Shown: positions 1 to 9,684, numbered from the stretch's first letter. The stretch: DNA of 64,000 nucleotides from Thiotrichales bacterium (GCA_022759035.1 JAEMQD010000008.1:1-64000); one strand, 5' to 3'. Numbers and translations: made by a program. Notes: a model not told the origin generated them from the sequence alone.

Positions 1-122
1 AAATCGAATTTATGCCAGAAAACAACAAAATTAACCATCTGGCGATGCGAGAGAAAGTTTATTATGCCTTCTTTATAAGTGAATAGCAAGACATTGATAA
101 GAAATATTGATGATTCTTGCCA

Positions 123-1373
123 TTAATCCATGTTCGGGGTGTAAGCACGATAAATGTTTTTTCCAGCGGTTTTAGCTCGATACATCGCAATATCTGCTTG
201 ATTCATGAGCGAGCGAGCGTCTGGCGCTTCATTTGGGAAACGGCTGTAGCCGATGCTCATGCCAAGGTGGAATAGCTGTGCGTTAATATGAATCGTATGA
301 TTGGCGATTTGGTGACATAAAGTGCTTGCAACCGCCGATAACTGCTTGGGTTCGGTTTCTGGCAATACCATAACAAATTCATCGCCATGCAATCGTGCGA
401 CAAAGGCATTATCGGGCGCATGTTGTTTGAGTAATTGGGAAAATGTCATGAGCAATTGATCGCCAGAATGATGCCCAAAAGTATCATTAATGCGTTTAAA
501 ATTATCGAGATCCATTAGAAACAGCGAACAAGGTTGCTGGTTATTGACTTGTTGATTGAGATAGGAATCGAGTGCATGAGCATTGGGGAGTGTCGTTAGG
601 TTGTCATGCGTTGCAAGATGCGTGATTTTTTGGTTGAGTTGTTTTTGTGCATCGTGTGCCGATTCCAGCTGTTCTATTTTAAGAGCAATCGCATCGGACA
701 TTTGATTAAACGCCATCACCAGTTGGTCGTACTCGTGGTGTTCGCTGGGGCTGAGTTTTTGCTGATAATTACCTTGAGCAATGCTTTTGGCTTGTTCGGT
801 TAGCAGCACAAACTTTTTACTAAACCAATAGTTTAAGCTTAACAGTAGTAACGCCGAGAATAAGAGCTCTAAAAAAGCAATCGCCATGCTGCGCATCAAG
901 GCATCCTTGCGAGCCTGAATATAAAACTGTGTTGATAAACCAATGGCAAGTGTGCCAAGTGGTGTGTCACCTAACTTCAGTGGGATGCGTGTATCAAAGC
1001 GGGCATCTGATAGGGCGTTCGGGTTAAATGGGTCGGTTTCTACTTGCGGTAACGGCGTTTGTTCGTCCCAGCCAACCGAAATGAGTCGTCGGTTTTGACG
1101 ATCAAGGACAACCAGATAAACAATGCCTTCGACTTGTTGTGTTTCCTTCATAATCGCTTTCGCTGTGGCGTAGTCCATTTGTACCAGTGGGGCGGATAGG
1201 GCGCTTTGCAGTAAAACACTTGATTCGTTAAGTCGAGTTTGTGTTTGTGCTGACAGGCTTGTATTGAGTTGTTCCAGATTGCTCCAGATTAACAAGCTTA
1301 GCATAATGCTTTCAATGAATAAGCTAGTGAGTATCCATTTCAAACCAGAAGACATTGCTTTTGCATTAAACAC
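123..1373 (-). CDS. Membrane diguanylate cyclase with HGDEF variant motif
   Basis: Protein of 416 residues. A membrane segment lies near residues 12-31, followed by a periplasmic sensor region, a second membrane segment near 164-183, a HAMP-like linker and a GGDEF domain from about 250 to 410. The usual GGDEF signature reads HGDEF (residues 329-333), while MDLDNFKRIND and the late MYRAKTAGKN block are conserved. No RxxD inhibitory site is seen just upstream of the motif. The family makes cyclic di-GMP from two GTP; replacement of the first glycine may lower or abolish activity. The start lies one base after the stop of the PhnD-like gene upstream, so the two are probably co-transcribed and the binding protein may feed a signal to this cyclase (inference). 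Confidence 0.88.
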   Translation of the reverse strand: MFNAKAMSSGLKWILTSLFIESIMLSLLIWSNLEQLNTSLSAQTQTRLNESSVLLQSALSAPLVQMDYATAKAIMKETQQVEGIVYLVVLDRQNRRLISVGWDEQTPLPQVETDPFNPNALSDARFDTRIPLKLGDTPLGTLAIGLSTQFYIQARKDALMRSMAIAFLELLFSALLLLSLNYWFSKKFVLLTEQAKSIAQGNYQQKLSPSEHHEYDQLVMAFNQMSDAIALKIEQLESAHDAQKQLNQKITHLATHDNLTTLPNAHALDSYLNQQVNNQQPCSLFLMDLDNFKRINDTFGHHSGDQLLMTFSQLLKQHAPDNAFVARLHGDEFVMVLPETEPKQLSAVASTLCHQIANHTIHINAQLFHLGMSIGYSRFPNEAPDARSLMNQADIAMYRAKTAGKNIYRAYTPNMD

Positions 1374-1374
1374 G

Positions 1375-2220
1375 TTATCTACTCATATCAATTGTTGGTG
1401 TCGTATTAAGATATGTGAAAGCTGCATCGCTTAATGCTCTGACGCTGTTTAAGTCGTCTGTAGTGACAGGGCGAAAGGCTTTGAGTTTGTTACTTTCTAA
1501 GTGTGCGATGCCTTCTGGGCTGGTGGTAAAGTCGTTGAGAACGGCTTGCCACCGAGCTAAATCGACACCATTGCCAGGTTTAACAAGATAAATACGGCTA
1601 GGTTTAGGCTCGCTACGCCAAGATACATGGATTTGTTTTTTGATCTCATCGTTTAGTGTGACGTAGTTAGGCCATGACATAATGGCGACATCAGCTTTGC
1701 CTTGAACGACTGCCAATGCAGCACTGTCTGAAGCGCTGGCATAATTGACCGTTAAGCTGCCATTTTCTACGGTTAAGCCACGATGGTTGAGTTCCTGTAG
1801 TCCTGTTAGGGTAACAAAAGATACAGGATCAAGCCCTGTCGTTTTAAGCGGACGTTCTTCGGGTATTCGTTCGCTACGGGTAATGAGAACCGTTTCTAAG
1901 CCTTGTGTATAAGTCATCAATGGTATATAGCCTGCGTATTCCTGCGCCAGGAGTGCGAGATGAGGTGAAGTGATGAGTAAATCATACTGACCTTGCAAGC
2001 TGCGGCGCGTAAACTCACTAAAGTTTGGCGCAGTGACAATCTCGACGTTTGTGCCAAGTTTGTTTTCTAGAAAGTGACGCAAGGATTCGTGGGACTCAAG
2101 GATGACACGAGCTGAAGAGTGGGGTGCAATACCAATTAATATCGAGTCGGCAGCATTGGCGTGAACAGAAATACAAGCTATTATTGTCGTCAGTAAAAAA
2201 CTGTAGATTGTTTTGATCAT
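1375..2220 (-). CDS. PhnD-like periplasmic phosphate/phosphonate-type binding protein
   Basis: Protein of 281 residues with a typical signal peptide (MIKTIYSFLLTTIIACIS, cleavage probably after ANA near residue 23). The remainder matches the PhnD/phosphite/phosphonate ABC-transporter binding fold: IGIAPHSSARVI near the N-terminus, a Y-D-L-L-I-T-S-P-H stretch, and a V-Q-G-K-A-D-V-A-I strand of the second lobe. No ABC permease or ATPase gene is next to it. It lies one base upstream of a membrane diguanylate cyclase. In such pairs the binding protein often serves as a sensor input rather than for uptake; that role is inferred from context. The ligand cannot be read from the sequence. Confidence 0.8.
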   Translation of the reverse strand: MIKTIYSFLLTTIIACISVHANAADSILIGIAPHSSARVILESHESLRHFLENKLGTNVEIVTAPNFSEFTRRSLQGQYDLLITSPHLALLAQEYAGYIPLMTYTQGLETVLITRSERIPEERPLKTTGLDPVSFVTLTGLQELNHRGLTVENGSLTVNYASASDSAALAVVQGKADVAIMSWPNYVTLNDEIKKQIHVSWRSEPKPSRIYLVKPGNGVDLARWQAVLNDFTTSPEGIAHLESNKLKAFRPVTTDDLNSVRALSDAAFTYLNTTPTIDMSR

Positions 2221-2310
2221 GATGGCTTAGTCTCGAAATGTGTTGATTTAAGGTTAAGCTTTGTTGTCTTTTCTGTCAAGTGCTGCCTTGTGTGCGTATT
2301 GTTGCTGCTG

Positions 2311-2556
2311 CTACTGCCATAGTTTGCGCTGTTTGGCTAACAATGCTTCTTGGCTTTCGATATGTGCTGGATCTTTGGGGATGCAATCAATTGGACAGGC
2401 TTCGACGCATTGCGGTTTGTCGTAAAAACCAACACACTCAGTACAGCGGTTAGGATCAATAACATAAATTTTTGTGCCGACAGAAATGGCCTGATTAGGA
2501 CACTCTGGCAGACACATGTCGCAATTAATGCAGTCTTTAGTAATAATTAACGCCAT
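2311..2556 (-). CDS. yfhL: YfhL-type 2[4Fe-4S] ferredoxin
   Basis: Small ferredoxin of 81 residues with two cysteine clusters: CINCDMCLPECPN near the N-terminus, and C-T-E-C, eight residues, then CVEACP, with a short insertion in the second cluster as in the Allochromatium-type/YfhL ferredoxins. It carries electrons through two [4Fe-4S] clusters. Its start codon shares one base with the stop of trhP, so the two are translationally coupled. YfhL has been linked genetically to RNA hydroxylation by U32-family proteins in E. coli, which fits this pairing; a direct partnership here is inferred. Confidence 0.9.
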   Translation of the reverse strand: MALIITKDCINCDMCLPECPNQAISVGTKIYVIDPNRCTECVGFYDKPQCVEACPIDCIPKDPAHIESQEALLAKQRKLWQ

Positions 2557-3959
2557 TAGCCGAACTGACGCACCAATAAACCCATACGTAGTGCATTACT
2601 TTCAATCAATTGCGGAAAGTGGTGGCGAGGGATTTGCATTACATGACCACTACCAGAAGCGATTTCTGTCAACCGTCCATTTTTGTCCAACATTTCGCGT
2701 AAAACAAAAGTTTGTGGTGCGTTTCCTGGCATGAGTAGGCTCATGGTATCGCCAACGCGGAAATGGTTTTTTACATCAACCGTAATGACACTGTCTGAAA
2801 TGTCGATAACTTCACCAGCAAATTGCTCGTGTGTCATAACGCTGCTGCCTGTTTCATAGTTTTGTGTGTCTTCAGGGGCGCGGTGACGACGTAAAAAGCC
2901 TTCGGTGTACCCTCGATTTGCTAGTCCATCTAGTTCGCGTAGCCATTGCGGATCGAACCCTTTGCCAGCATGCGCAGCATCAATAGCGGCACGGTAAGTC
3001 GCTGCGGTACGCGCAACGTAGTAATGCGATTTGGTGCGTCCTTCAATTTTTAATGAATGAACACCGATATCAATGAGACGTTGAACTTGTTCGATAGCGC
3101 GCAAGTCTTTTGAATTCATAATATAAGTGCCATGCTCATCTTCAAATGCTGGCATAAGCTCCCCAGGTCGATTAGCTTCTTCTAATAGGAAGATGTTATC
3201 GCCTGCCGTGCGCGCTTCAATAGGCGTTAAACTTTCGGAACCACAGCTACCAGAGCCACAACCGCCGCTTGTTGGTTGTATGGGTTGGCTGCTTAGCGCT
3301 TTGGGATCAAAAGTAACAATGTCTCCTTCCGCTGTTTCTTTGGCTTCATGCGCATCATACTTCCAGCGACAAGAGTTGGTGCAAGCGCCTTGATTAGGGT
3401 CGCGCTTGTTCATGTAACCAGAGAGTAAGCAACGTCCAGAGTAGGCAATACAAAGGGCGCCATGTACAAAGACTTCTAATTCCATTTCTGGCACTGCTTG
3501 ACGGATTTCGGCGATTTCTTCAACGGATAACTCGCGCGATAAAATGGCGCGGGTTAAGCCTTGTTGCTGCCAAAATTTAACAGTTGCCCAGTTAACCGCA
3601 TTGGCTTGAACCGACAAATGAATATCTATATGCGGGTAAGCTTCGCGTACCATCATAATCAAGCCAGGGTCGGACATGATGAGGGCATCGGGTTTAAGGT
3701 CAATGACTTCCTTCATGTCTTGCACGAAGGTTTTTAACTTGGAGTTGTGTGGCGCGATATTCACCACGACATACAGTTTTTTTCCAGCGGCATGGGCTTC
3801 ATTAATACCCGTTGCTAAGGCATCTAAATCAAATTCGTTGTTGCGAACGCGTAGCGAGTAACGAGGTTGACCAGCGTACACGGCATCAGCGCCATAAGCA
3901 TAGGCATAGCGTAAGCTTTTTAATGAGCCTGCAGGAGAAAGAAGTTCGGTAGATAGCAT
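2556..3959 (-). CDS. trhP: U32-family tRNA uridine hydroxylation protein TrhP (YegQ)
   Basis: Protein of 467 residues of the U32 'peptidase' family, YegQ/TrhP branch. The hallmark VFVHGALCIAYSGRCLLSGY and the following NQGACTNSCRWKY provide the four family cysteines. In E. coli TrhP is needed for 5-hydroxyuridine at the tRNA wobble position, using a prephenate-dependent route. The N-terminus (ELLSPAGSLKSLRYAYAYGADAVY) begins the TIM-barrel. An insert with GGCGSGSCGSES (about residues 232-243) adds two further cysteines; I do not know its role. A ferredoxin gene follows with a one-base overlap, consistent with an iron-sulfur-dependent hydroxylation. Confidence 0.9.
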   Translation of the reverse strand: MLSTELLSPAGSLKSLRYAYAYGADAVYAGQPRYSLRVRNNEFDLDALATGINEAHAAGKKLYVVVNIAPHNSKLKTFVQDMKEVIDLKPDALIMSDPGLIMMVREAYPHIDIHLSVQANAVNWATVKFWQQQGLTRAILSRELSVEEIAEIRQAVPEMELEVFVHGALCIAYSGRCLLSGYMNKRDPNQGACTNSCRWKYDAHEAKETAEGDIVTFDPKALSSQPIQPTSGGCGSGSCGSESLTPIEARTAGDNIFLLEEANRPGELMPAFEDEHGTYIMNSKDLRAIEQVQRLIDIGVHSLKIEGRTKSHYYVARTAATYRAAIDAAHAGKGFDPQWLRELDGLANRGYTEGFLRRHRAPEDTQNYETGSSVMTHEQFAGEVIDISDSVITVDVKNHFRVGDTMSLLMPGNAPQTFVLREMLDKNGRLTEIASGSGHVMQIPRHHFPQLIESNALRMGLLVRQFG

Positions 3960-4165
3960 TATGTTTTCTATGGTTTTTTAAATTTGTTACTACTATTGTA
4001 ACCGAATATGCAAATGAACAATATGGCTTTGTGGTTTTTTGCTGCCATTAGCTTGTTTATTTGGTGGTGAAGAGCGATAATCCCAATATGCGTGTAATTG
4101 TGTTCTTATTATTTTGAAATTACGCTTAGCTTCTATTTTGCTTTATGCTAATTAAGGGACGTTGG

Positions 4166-5533
4166 ATGAATATGCCTCGATTGACGCGGTCTATTTTTGC
4201 AGATTTGCTGATATACATGTTATGTTTCGGTTTGCTGATGGGGTTAGTTTTTCCACTCGTCATGCCAATTCTTGGCGTTGCTTCCGATAGTGTACAGAAT
4301 CTTACCTTTTTCTTTGCTTCCATTGTCGCGGGCATGATGATGGGGTTAATTAATTTCTTTTGGGTTAACGTGACGGTTCGCCCGCATTTGCGCCTGTTAG
4401 CAGACCGTATGCAAGGCATTGAAAGTGTACTGAAGCATACAATTAAGCAAGAAAGTTGGTCAACGGCTTGTTCGAATCGTACCTGCTTTATTGAAGAAAG
4501 TTCTGAAGACGAAATTGGTGCGTCGGCACAGTCTTTTAATGCGTTGTTGCGTGCATTAGTAAAATCGCATGACATGGAAGTGACACTCAAAGCGTTGAGC
4601 AACACCTTGTCCAGTTCGTTAGAGCTATCAGAAATGGGTGAGGCAGCATTGCGGATGATGGTGGCACGCACCAACTCTAGTGCAGGTTGCCTCTTTATTG
4701 AAGATAAGGGTGGTTTGGCGCTCGTAGCCAATTTGGGCATTAAAGATGCACATTTGCTGGCAAAAGACCCTTTTGTGCTTTATAGCGTTGATATCGGTCG
4801 AAAAGATACCGTTAGTTTGCCAGAAGATGTCGAAGTAAATGCCTTGTTAACCAGTTTTCGTCCGAAAGAGATGTTAGTTATTCCCATTTTATATAAAGAA
4901 CAATTGCAAGGCGTATTAGTCTTAGCAAGTGCAGATGGCTATAGCGAAGATGATCATGTGTTGCTGAATTTGTTTGGTCAAGGGTTGGGTTTGGCAATGT
5001 CAAACGCGCAAACACATGACCGCTTGCAAGATTTGGCTTCAATGGATCCATTGACAGAAATTTATAATCGTCGCTTTGGGTTAAATCGGCTGCGCGAAGA
5101 GTTTCAACGAGCGCAACGAGGGCAATTACCCTTGGCTGTGGCGATGATTGATTTAGATCATTTCAAAACGATTAATGACAAATTTGGTCATTTGATGGGT
5201 GATCGCGTTTTGATTGAGGTGAGTAAACTCGTTCGTAATGCTTTGCGTGATGAGGATATTCTGGTTCGTTATGGCGGTGAAGAACTACTGATGGTACTAC
5301 CAGGTGCTGATTTGAAAATGGGTGTTTCAATTGCGGACCGTATTCGTCATTTAATTGCTGCTTTAGAATTGAAAGATGATAATGGTAACCCGTTGCCTAT
5401 TACCGCGAGTATTGGGGTAAGTGCGATCCCTCGTGCGTTTACTGAAAACGAGTTGCAATTAATTAAAGCGGCGGACGACGCACTGTATCAAGCAAAAGCG
5501 GCGGGCCGTAACCGCGTGCTGAGCACGCGTTAG
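4166..5533 (+). CDS. Membrane GAF-GGDEF diguanylate cyclase
   Basis: An in-frame ATG seven codons upstream (4145) exists, but AAGGG sits seven bases before the ATG at 4166, so I prefer the 455-residue form. Two membrane segments lie near residues 10-35 and 45-68, then a HAMP-like stretch, a GAF-type domain (about 150-280) and a GGDEF domain. The catalytic signature is GGEEL preceded five residues earlier by RDED, an intact RxxD product-inhibition site, so active and feedback-controlled c-di-GMP synthesis is expected. The gene is divergent from trhP and its 3' end overlaps convergent ppnN by four bases. The GAF ligand is unknown. Confidence 0.9.
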   Translation: MNMPRLTRSIFADLLIYMLCFGLLMGLVFPLVMPILGVASDSVQNLTFFFASIVAGMMMGLINFFWVNVTVRPHLRLLADRMQGIESVLKHTIKQESWSTACSNRTCFIEESSEDEIGASAQSFNALLRALVKSHDMEVTLKALSNTLSSSLELSEMGEAALRMMVARTNSSAGCLFIEDKGGLALVANLGIKDAHLLAKDPFVLYSVDIGRKDTVSLPEDVEVNALLTSFRPKEMLVIPILYKEQLQGVLVLASADGYSEDDHVLLNLFGQGLGLAMSNAQTHDRLQDLASMDPLTEIYNRRFGLNRLREEFQRAQRGQLPLAVAMIDLDHFKTINDKFGHLMGDRVLIEVSKLVRNALRDEDILVRYGGEELLMVLPGADLKMGVSIADRIRHLIAALELKDDNGNPLPITASIGVSAIPRAFTENELQLIKAADDALYQAKAAGRNRVLSTR

Positions 5534-6891
5534 TTGTTGGTAATTCGGTAGCAGGGGTTGTAAGGTCTTTCGCCTAGCTTCATGCGTTTTTGTTCGACTA
5601 GGGTTGCCAGTAACTTATCCATTGCACGCATGATCGTGTGGTCGCCACGTAATAAGTAAGGGCCGAATTCGCTAATCGCGCGAATGCCTTGCGCTTTGAC
5701 GTTGCCAGCAACAATGCCAGAAAACGCACACCTCAGTTGACTGGCGAGCTGATAGCTAGGTTGATTTGGATGCAAGTTAAGCGCGGCCATATTGATGTGC
5801 GTTGGTATGAAGGGATGTTGTAGTTCACTTGGAATTTTAAGCTGCCAATTAAAGTAATAGGCATCGCTGCTCGCTTTTCTTTGCTCTCTAACTGCTTGTA
5901 GTTGCGTCTTTAGGTGGGCTGCTGTCTTTTCTGGTTGATCAATAAGTAACGTTACCTTTTGCCATGCAGTTTCGCCTAAGGTTGTGATCACAAATTCTCT
6001 GACTGCATTAAAATAAGGGGCGCTTTCTTTTGGTCCTGTCAGGACGAGTGGAAAAATTAATTGCGCATTGTCAGGGTGTAGGAGAATGCTAAGCAGATAA
6101 AGCAACTCTTCCATTGTGCCTGCACCGCCAGGTAAAACCACAATGGCATGGCCGACGCGAACAAAGGCTTCCAATCGTTTCTCAATATCGGGCAGAATAA
6201 CAAGTTCGTTTACGATCGCATTTGGTGCTTCTGCGGCAATAATGCCAGGTTCGGTTAGGCCAATGTAGCGGGGTGAGGTGTGTCGTTGCTTACTATGACC
6301 AACCGCCGCACCTTTCATGGGGCCTTTCATCGCGCCAGGTCCGCAGCCAGTACAGACATTGAGTTCGCGTAGCCCGCATTCATAACCAACGTATTTACTG
6401 TATTCATATTCGTGGCGCGCAATGGCATGACCGCCCCAACATACCACAATATCTGGTGTGGTGTTTGGCTTAAGAATGTTGGCATTACGTAGCTGATGAA
6501 AAATCGCATTGGTAATGCCATAGGTGTCGGCTAAATCGAATCTTCCTGATGCCAAAATGTCATTACGGGTATAAATTAAATCTCGTACTACGGCAAAGAG
6601 GTGCTCTTTAATGCCAGCCATTAATTCACCGTCTACAAAAGCAATCTGTGGTGGGTTGGTTAAATGTAATTGAACGCCGCGTCCTTTAGAAACGACTTGA
6701 ATATCAAAGTCTGGGTGTCTTTCGATGAGCTTTAGTCCATCGTCTTCATTATTGCCCGTATTGAGCACAGCTAGGGCGCACTGACGTAATAATTCATTTA
6801 ACCCTTGATCGGATCGATCGCACAATTGCTGTGCTTCTTGTTGCGATAAGATTTGTAGCGAACCTTCTGGGCGAATAATAACGGTATTCAT
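5530..6891 (-). CDS. ppnN: Pyrimidine/purine nucleotide 5'-monophosphate nucleosidase
   Basis: Protein of 453 residues, full length for PpnN (YgdH). It carries the LOG-family signature PGGAGTMEELLYLLS and the upstream GPGAMKGPMKGAAVGH region, flanked by the N- and C-terminal extensions typical of PpnN. The enzyme cleaves nucleoside monophosphates to base and ribose 5-phosphate in nucleotide salvage; in E. coli it is controlled by (p)ppGpp. The start overlaps the stop of the upstream membrane protein gene by four bases (ATGA), so they form a coupled pair. Confidence 0.93.
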   Translation of the reverse strand: MNTVIIRPEGSLQILSQQEAQQLCDRSDQGLNELLRQCALAVLNTGNNEDDGLKLIERHPDFDIQVVSKGRGVQLHLTNPPQIAFVDGELMAGIKEHLFAVVRDLIYTRNDILASGRFDLADTYGITNAIFHQLRNANILKPNTTPDIVVCWGGHAIARHEYEYSKYVGYECGLRELNVCTGCGPGAMKGPMKGAAVGHSKQRHTSPRYIGLTEPGIIAAEAPNAIVNELVILPDIEKRLEAFVRVGHAIVVLPGGAGTMEELLYLLSILLHPDNAQLIFPLVLTGPKESAPYFNAVREFVITTLGETAWQKVTLLIDQPEKTAAHLKTQLQAVREQRKASSDAYYFNWQLKIPSELQHPFIPTHINMAALNLHPNQPSYQLASQLRCAFSGIVAGNVKAQGIRAISEFGPYLLRGDHTIMRAMDKLLATLVEQKRMKLGERPYNPCYRITNN

Positions 6892-7451
6892 GGCGATAAG
6901 TCTCGATTGGTGATAGCGTTTTGTTGGTTGAATCTGTTTTGACGATAGTGCGCGATGCGTTCTGGAAAATAGCGCGTTAAATAGGCAACACTACCGTATT
7001 TTAAAATTTTCCCGCCAGCAAGGGCGAGCCACATACTCCACCAAGGTTGCTCTGTCATGGCCAAAAATAAAAGCGCGGGGGTTTGTGGTAAAGGTGTCGC
7101 GGCGATAAGCGCTAATGCCCAGACGCCCCATTGGGTTAACCAGGAAAGCATCAATTGCCAGCTAGGAGAGGTAAACCAATCTGGATGTGCTTGCATTACC
7201 TGCACCCAGCCTAGGTTGTGGAATACAAATAAAATAATCAAACCTCCGAGGGCGCTACCCATGCTTGTAAAAAGTGCAATGCTCCGCCAATGCCTGGGCG
7301 CAAGCAGTACGGCAGCAATGAGTACAGGCACGAAAGGAATGGCTCCTATGGCGCAACCGCAAGCGATGATGCCTGTTACCACAGGATAGTATCGGCCAGA
7401 GGCGTAGCATTGAAGTAATGATTGTATTTTTTTATGGATGGTAAGAATCAT
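6888..7451 (-). CDS. YqaA/DedA-like inner-membrane protein
   Basis: Protein of 187 residues with four to five hydrophobic segments and the VTT/SNARE-associated (DedA-like) pattern: an N-terminal G-A-I-P-F-V-P turn, a glycine-rich G-S-A-L-G-G-L-I helix, and later ATPLPQTPALLFLA followed by A-G-G-K-I-L-K-Y. DedA-type proteins are involved in lipid scrambling and membrane homeostasis; the YqaA branch is poorly defined. It is translationally coupled to ppnN, with no obvious functional link. Confidence 0.75.
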   Translation of the reverse strand: MILTIHKKIQSLLQCYASGRYYPVVTGIIACGCAIGAIPFVPVLIAAVLLAPRHWRSIALFTSMGSALGGLIILFVFHNLGWVQVMQAHPDWFTSPSWQLMLSWLTQWGVWALALIAATPLPQTPALLFLAMTEQPWWSMWLALAGGKILKYGSVAYLTRYFPERIAHYRQNRFNQQNAITNRDLSP

Positions 7452-7602
7452 GCTGTTATTGTAACCCTTTCGCCATAATAGTGGCTGTTAGTTTTGTGTT
7501 TTGTTGTTTATATGGTCATTGATTTAATTTGCTCGCGGCTAATTTATTAGTATGTTATAAAACGTACTTTGTTTAATTGTGTGCATTGAGAACCTTGCAG
7601 GT

Positions 7603-9684
7603 ATGAAGTTTAATTTTCGTCGTATTAAGACCAGCGTTATTGCGGCAACGAGTTATGTTGTATTACTGGCGATTGGTGTTGCCATTGCTTGGCTGTACCA
7701 CGGGGTAATGGTAGATAGTCAAAAAAACTATGCGGAACTCGCGCGTATTCATGCGAAAAGTGATGCTTTGGAAGGGATGCTGAGTATTGCTCGCGAACGC
7801 AGTATTTTGTTAGCGCAAGCGATTTTTACCGCTGATCCGTTTGAGCGTGATGCGCTAAGAACACAATTTGATAAATTGATTCCGCGTTTTAATGAAATAC
7901 GAAGCAACTATGTTCAGCATATTCGCCAGAGTATTAATGAAGGTGCGCAGCAGGCAATTGCCCATCAAGAATTAGCGGTGATGGATGTTTATTTAGATGC
8001 GTTGAACCGCGCTAGAGCATTTCAAGATCAGTTGTCTACTGAAATTGAAACGGGTAACTTATTAGAAATTGGTGAGAAATGGGCAAAAATTGCCATACCA
8101 CAACAGAATGAAGCGATGCGTATTTTAAGCGAATTAAAAGACCTTAATACGCAGGATCGCAAGGCTGTGGAAGCGCTATTTGAGCGCCAATTACTGGTTG
8201 GTAATCAAATGTTACGAAGTAGCAGCTTAATTTATTTAATTGCTTGGCTAATTATTGGTGCGGTTAGTTTGCGTTTGTTAACAAATGCACGTAATGCTCA
8301 GGAGTTATTTGAGAATCAGCTAGAAAATGAAGTATTGCAACGCACTAAAGCTTATGAGGAGGTTAATCAAGTATTAGAGCGCACGGCTAATTATGATGCG
8401 GTAACTGGGCTATTAAATCGTCATTCCTTCCAGTTGTATTTGCAACGACTGGTTAGTCAGCAAGATCAAGCGTTTTCGTTGTTTTTTATCGATTTAGATA
8501 ATTTCAAATGGTTTAATGATACCTTGGGGCATGAAGCAGGCGATGCGTTATTGCGGCATCTCTCGGAAGCGTTTTTAGGGATGTTATCGCATATTCCTCA
8601 TACCTATTTGGCGCGTATTGGTGGCGATGAGTTTGTGGTTATTTGCCCGTGCCAAGATGCTGGTGCCGAGCGACTTATAGCACAGCAATTAATTGATATT
8701 GTTAATGAGCATAATAAAGTGGGGGCGTCGACGAAAGCCTTAGGATGTAGTATTGGCATTGCGCGCTTTCCAGATCATGGTACAACTAAGACGGAGTTGT
8801 TGCGTTTTGCCGATTTCGCTATGTATTGCGCTAAAGCGGCGGGGAAAAATCAAGTCTGCGTATTTAGCGATGTGATGAAACAGGATATGCAATCAAGGTT
8901 GATGTTAGAAGAAGCATTAAGTGCCGCCATTAAGAATAAAGCATTGACTGTGCATTACCAAGCACAGTTCGATATGAAAACATTAGAGGTGATTGGTGCT
9001 GAAGCATTAACACGTTGGCAGCATGAAGGACAGCTCATTTCGCCAGCGATTTTTGTTCCTCTGGCAGAGAAAATGGGTTTTATTTACGATTTGGGTTTGT
9101 TTGTTTTTGAAGCGAGTGTGCGCCAGTTAGCGATTTGGCGGGACCAAGGTCACAGCATTTCACGTATGGCAATTAATTTGTCGCAGTTGCAATTGCGCTG
9201 TCCAAGTCTTATTTCAGACTTTATGTCTATTATTCGTGCTTACGATGTTGATGCGAAACAATTGGATTTAGAAATTACTGAAAGCACGTTTATGGAAGAA
9301 TGCGGCACGTCATTGCATGTGTTGAATTTATTACAAGCATCGGGCATTGAAATTTCGATTGACGACTTTGGTACTGGTTATTCCTCTTTATCACAAATTA
9401 AGCGATTAAATGTTGATCGCATCAAAATTGACAAGAGTTTTGTTGACGATATTGCTACCGATGGTCAGTCGCAAACTTTAGTGAAAGCGATTATTACTAT
9501 GGCGCATAGTTTGGGGTTGCGTGTTTTGGCCGAAGGGATTGAAACAGAAGCACAATATCAATTATTAAAAGCGCTGGGTTGTGATGAAGGACAAGGTTAT
9601 TGGTTTGCACGGCCTGTGCCAGCCGAACAATTTTCATTTGCTACCAAAACGATTACACCTGAGCAAACAACAATCGCGTACTAA
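7603..9684 (+). CDS. Membrane GGDEF-EAL c-di-GMP protein
   Basis: I choose the ATG at 7603 (693 residues); a GTG eight codons upstream (7579) lacks a ribosome site. Membrane segments flank a periplasmic helical sensor region (about residues 10-30 and 205-222). A coiled coil leads to a GGDEF domain with intact RIGGDEF but no RxxD site, then an EAL domain with EALTRW, LEITES and loop-6 DDFGTGYSS, all residues expected for c-di-GMP hydrolysis. Both activities are possible. The last 366 coding bases, plus 42 further bases, are repeated exactly at 15793-16200, where they form a gene fragment. In the ancestral locus this gene would have converged on recG with a short 3' overlap. Confidence 0.93.
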   Translation: MKFNFRRIKTSVIAATSYVVLLAIGVAIAWLYHGVMVDSQKNYAELARIHAKSDALEGMLSIARERSILLAQAIFTADPFERDALRTQFDKLIPRFNEIRSNYVQHIRQSINEGAQQAIAHQELAVMDVYLDALNRARAFQDQLSTEIETGNLLEIGEKWAKIAIPQQNEAMRILSELKDLNTQDRKAVEALFERQLLVGNQMLRSSSLIYLIAWLIIGAVSLRLLTNARNAQELFENQLENEVLQRTKAYEEVNQVLERTANYDAVTGLLNRHSFQLYLQRLVSQQDQAFSLFFIDLDNFKWFNDTLGHEAGDALLRHLSEAFLGMLSHIPHTYLARIGGDEFVVICPCQDAGAERLIAQQLIDIVNEHNKVGASTKALGCSIGIARFPDHGTTKTELLRFADFAMYCAKAAGKNQVCVFSDVMKQDMQSRLMLEEALSAAIKNKALTVHYQAQFDMKTLEVIGAEALTRWQHEGQLISPAIFVPLAEKMGFIYDLGLFVFEASVRQLAIWRDQGHSISRMAINLSQLQLRCPSLISDFMSIIRAYDVDAKQLDLEITESTFMEECGTSLHVLNLLQASGIEISIDDFGTGYSSLSQIKRLNVDRIKIDKSFVDDIATDGQSQTLVKAIITMAHSLGLRVLAEGIETEAQYQLLKALGCDEGQGYWFARPVPAEQFSFATKTITPEQTTIAY

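Noticed and set aside
3-86. Open 27-codon frame at the very left edge, possibly the end of a plus-strand gene
   Set aside because: It is short, shows no recognisable motif, and another frame is equally open, so I cannot support a gene.
88-119. Hairpin GCAAGA...TCTTGC downstream of the first cyclase gene
   Set aside because: The loop is long and there is no T-tract on the minus strand, so it is not called a terminator.
4126-4740. Long minus-strand frame opposite the GAF-GGDEF gene
   Set aside because: It mirrors the well-supported plus-strand gene, has no family features and no ribosome site.
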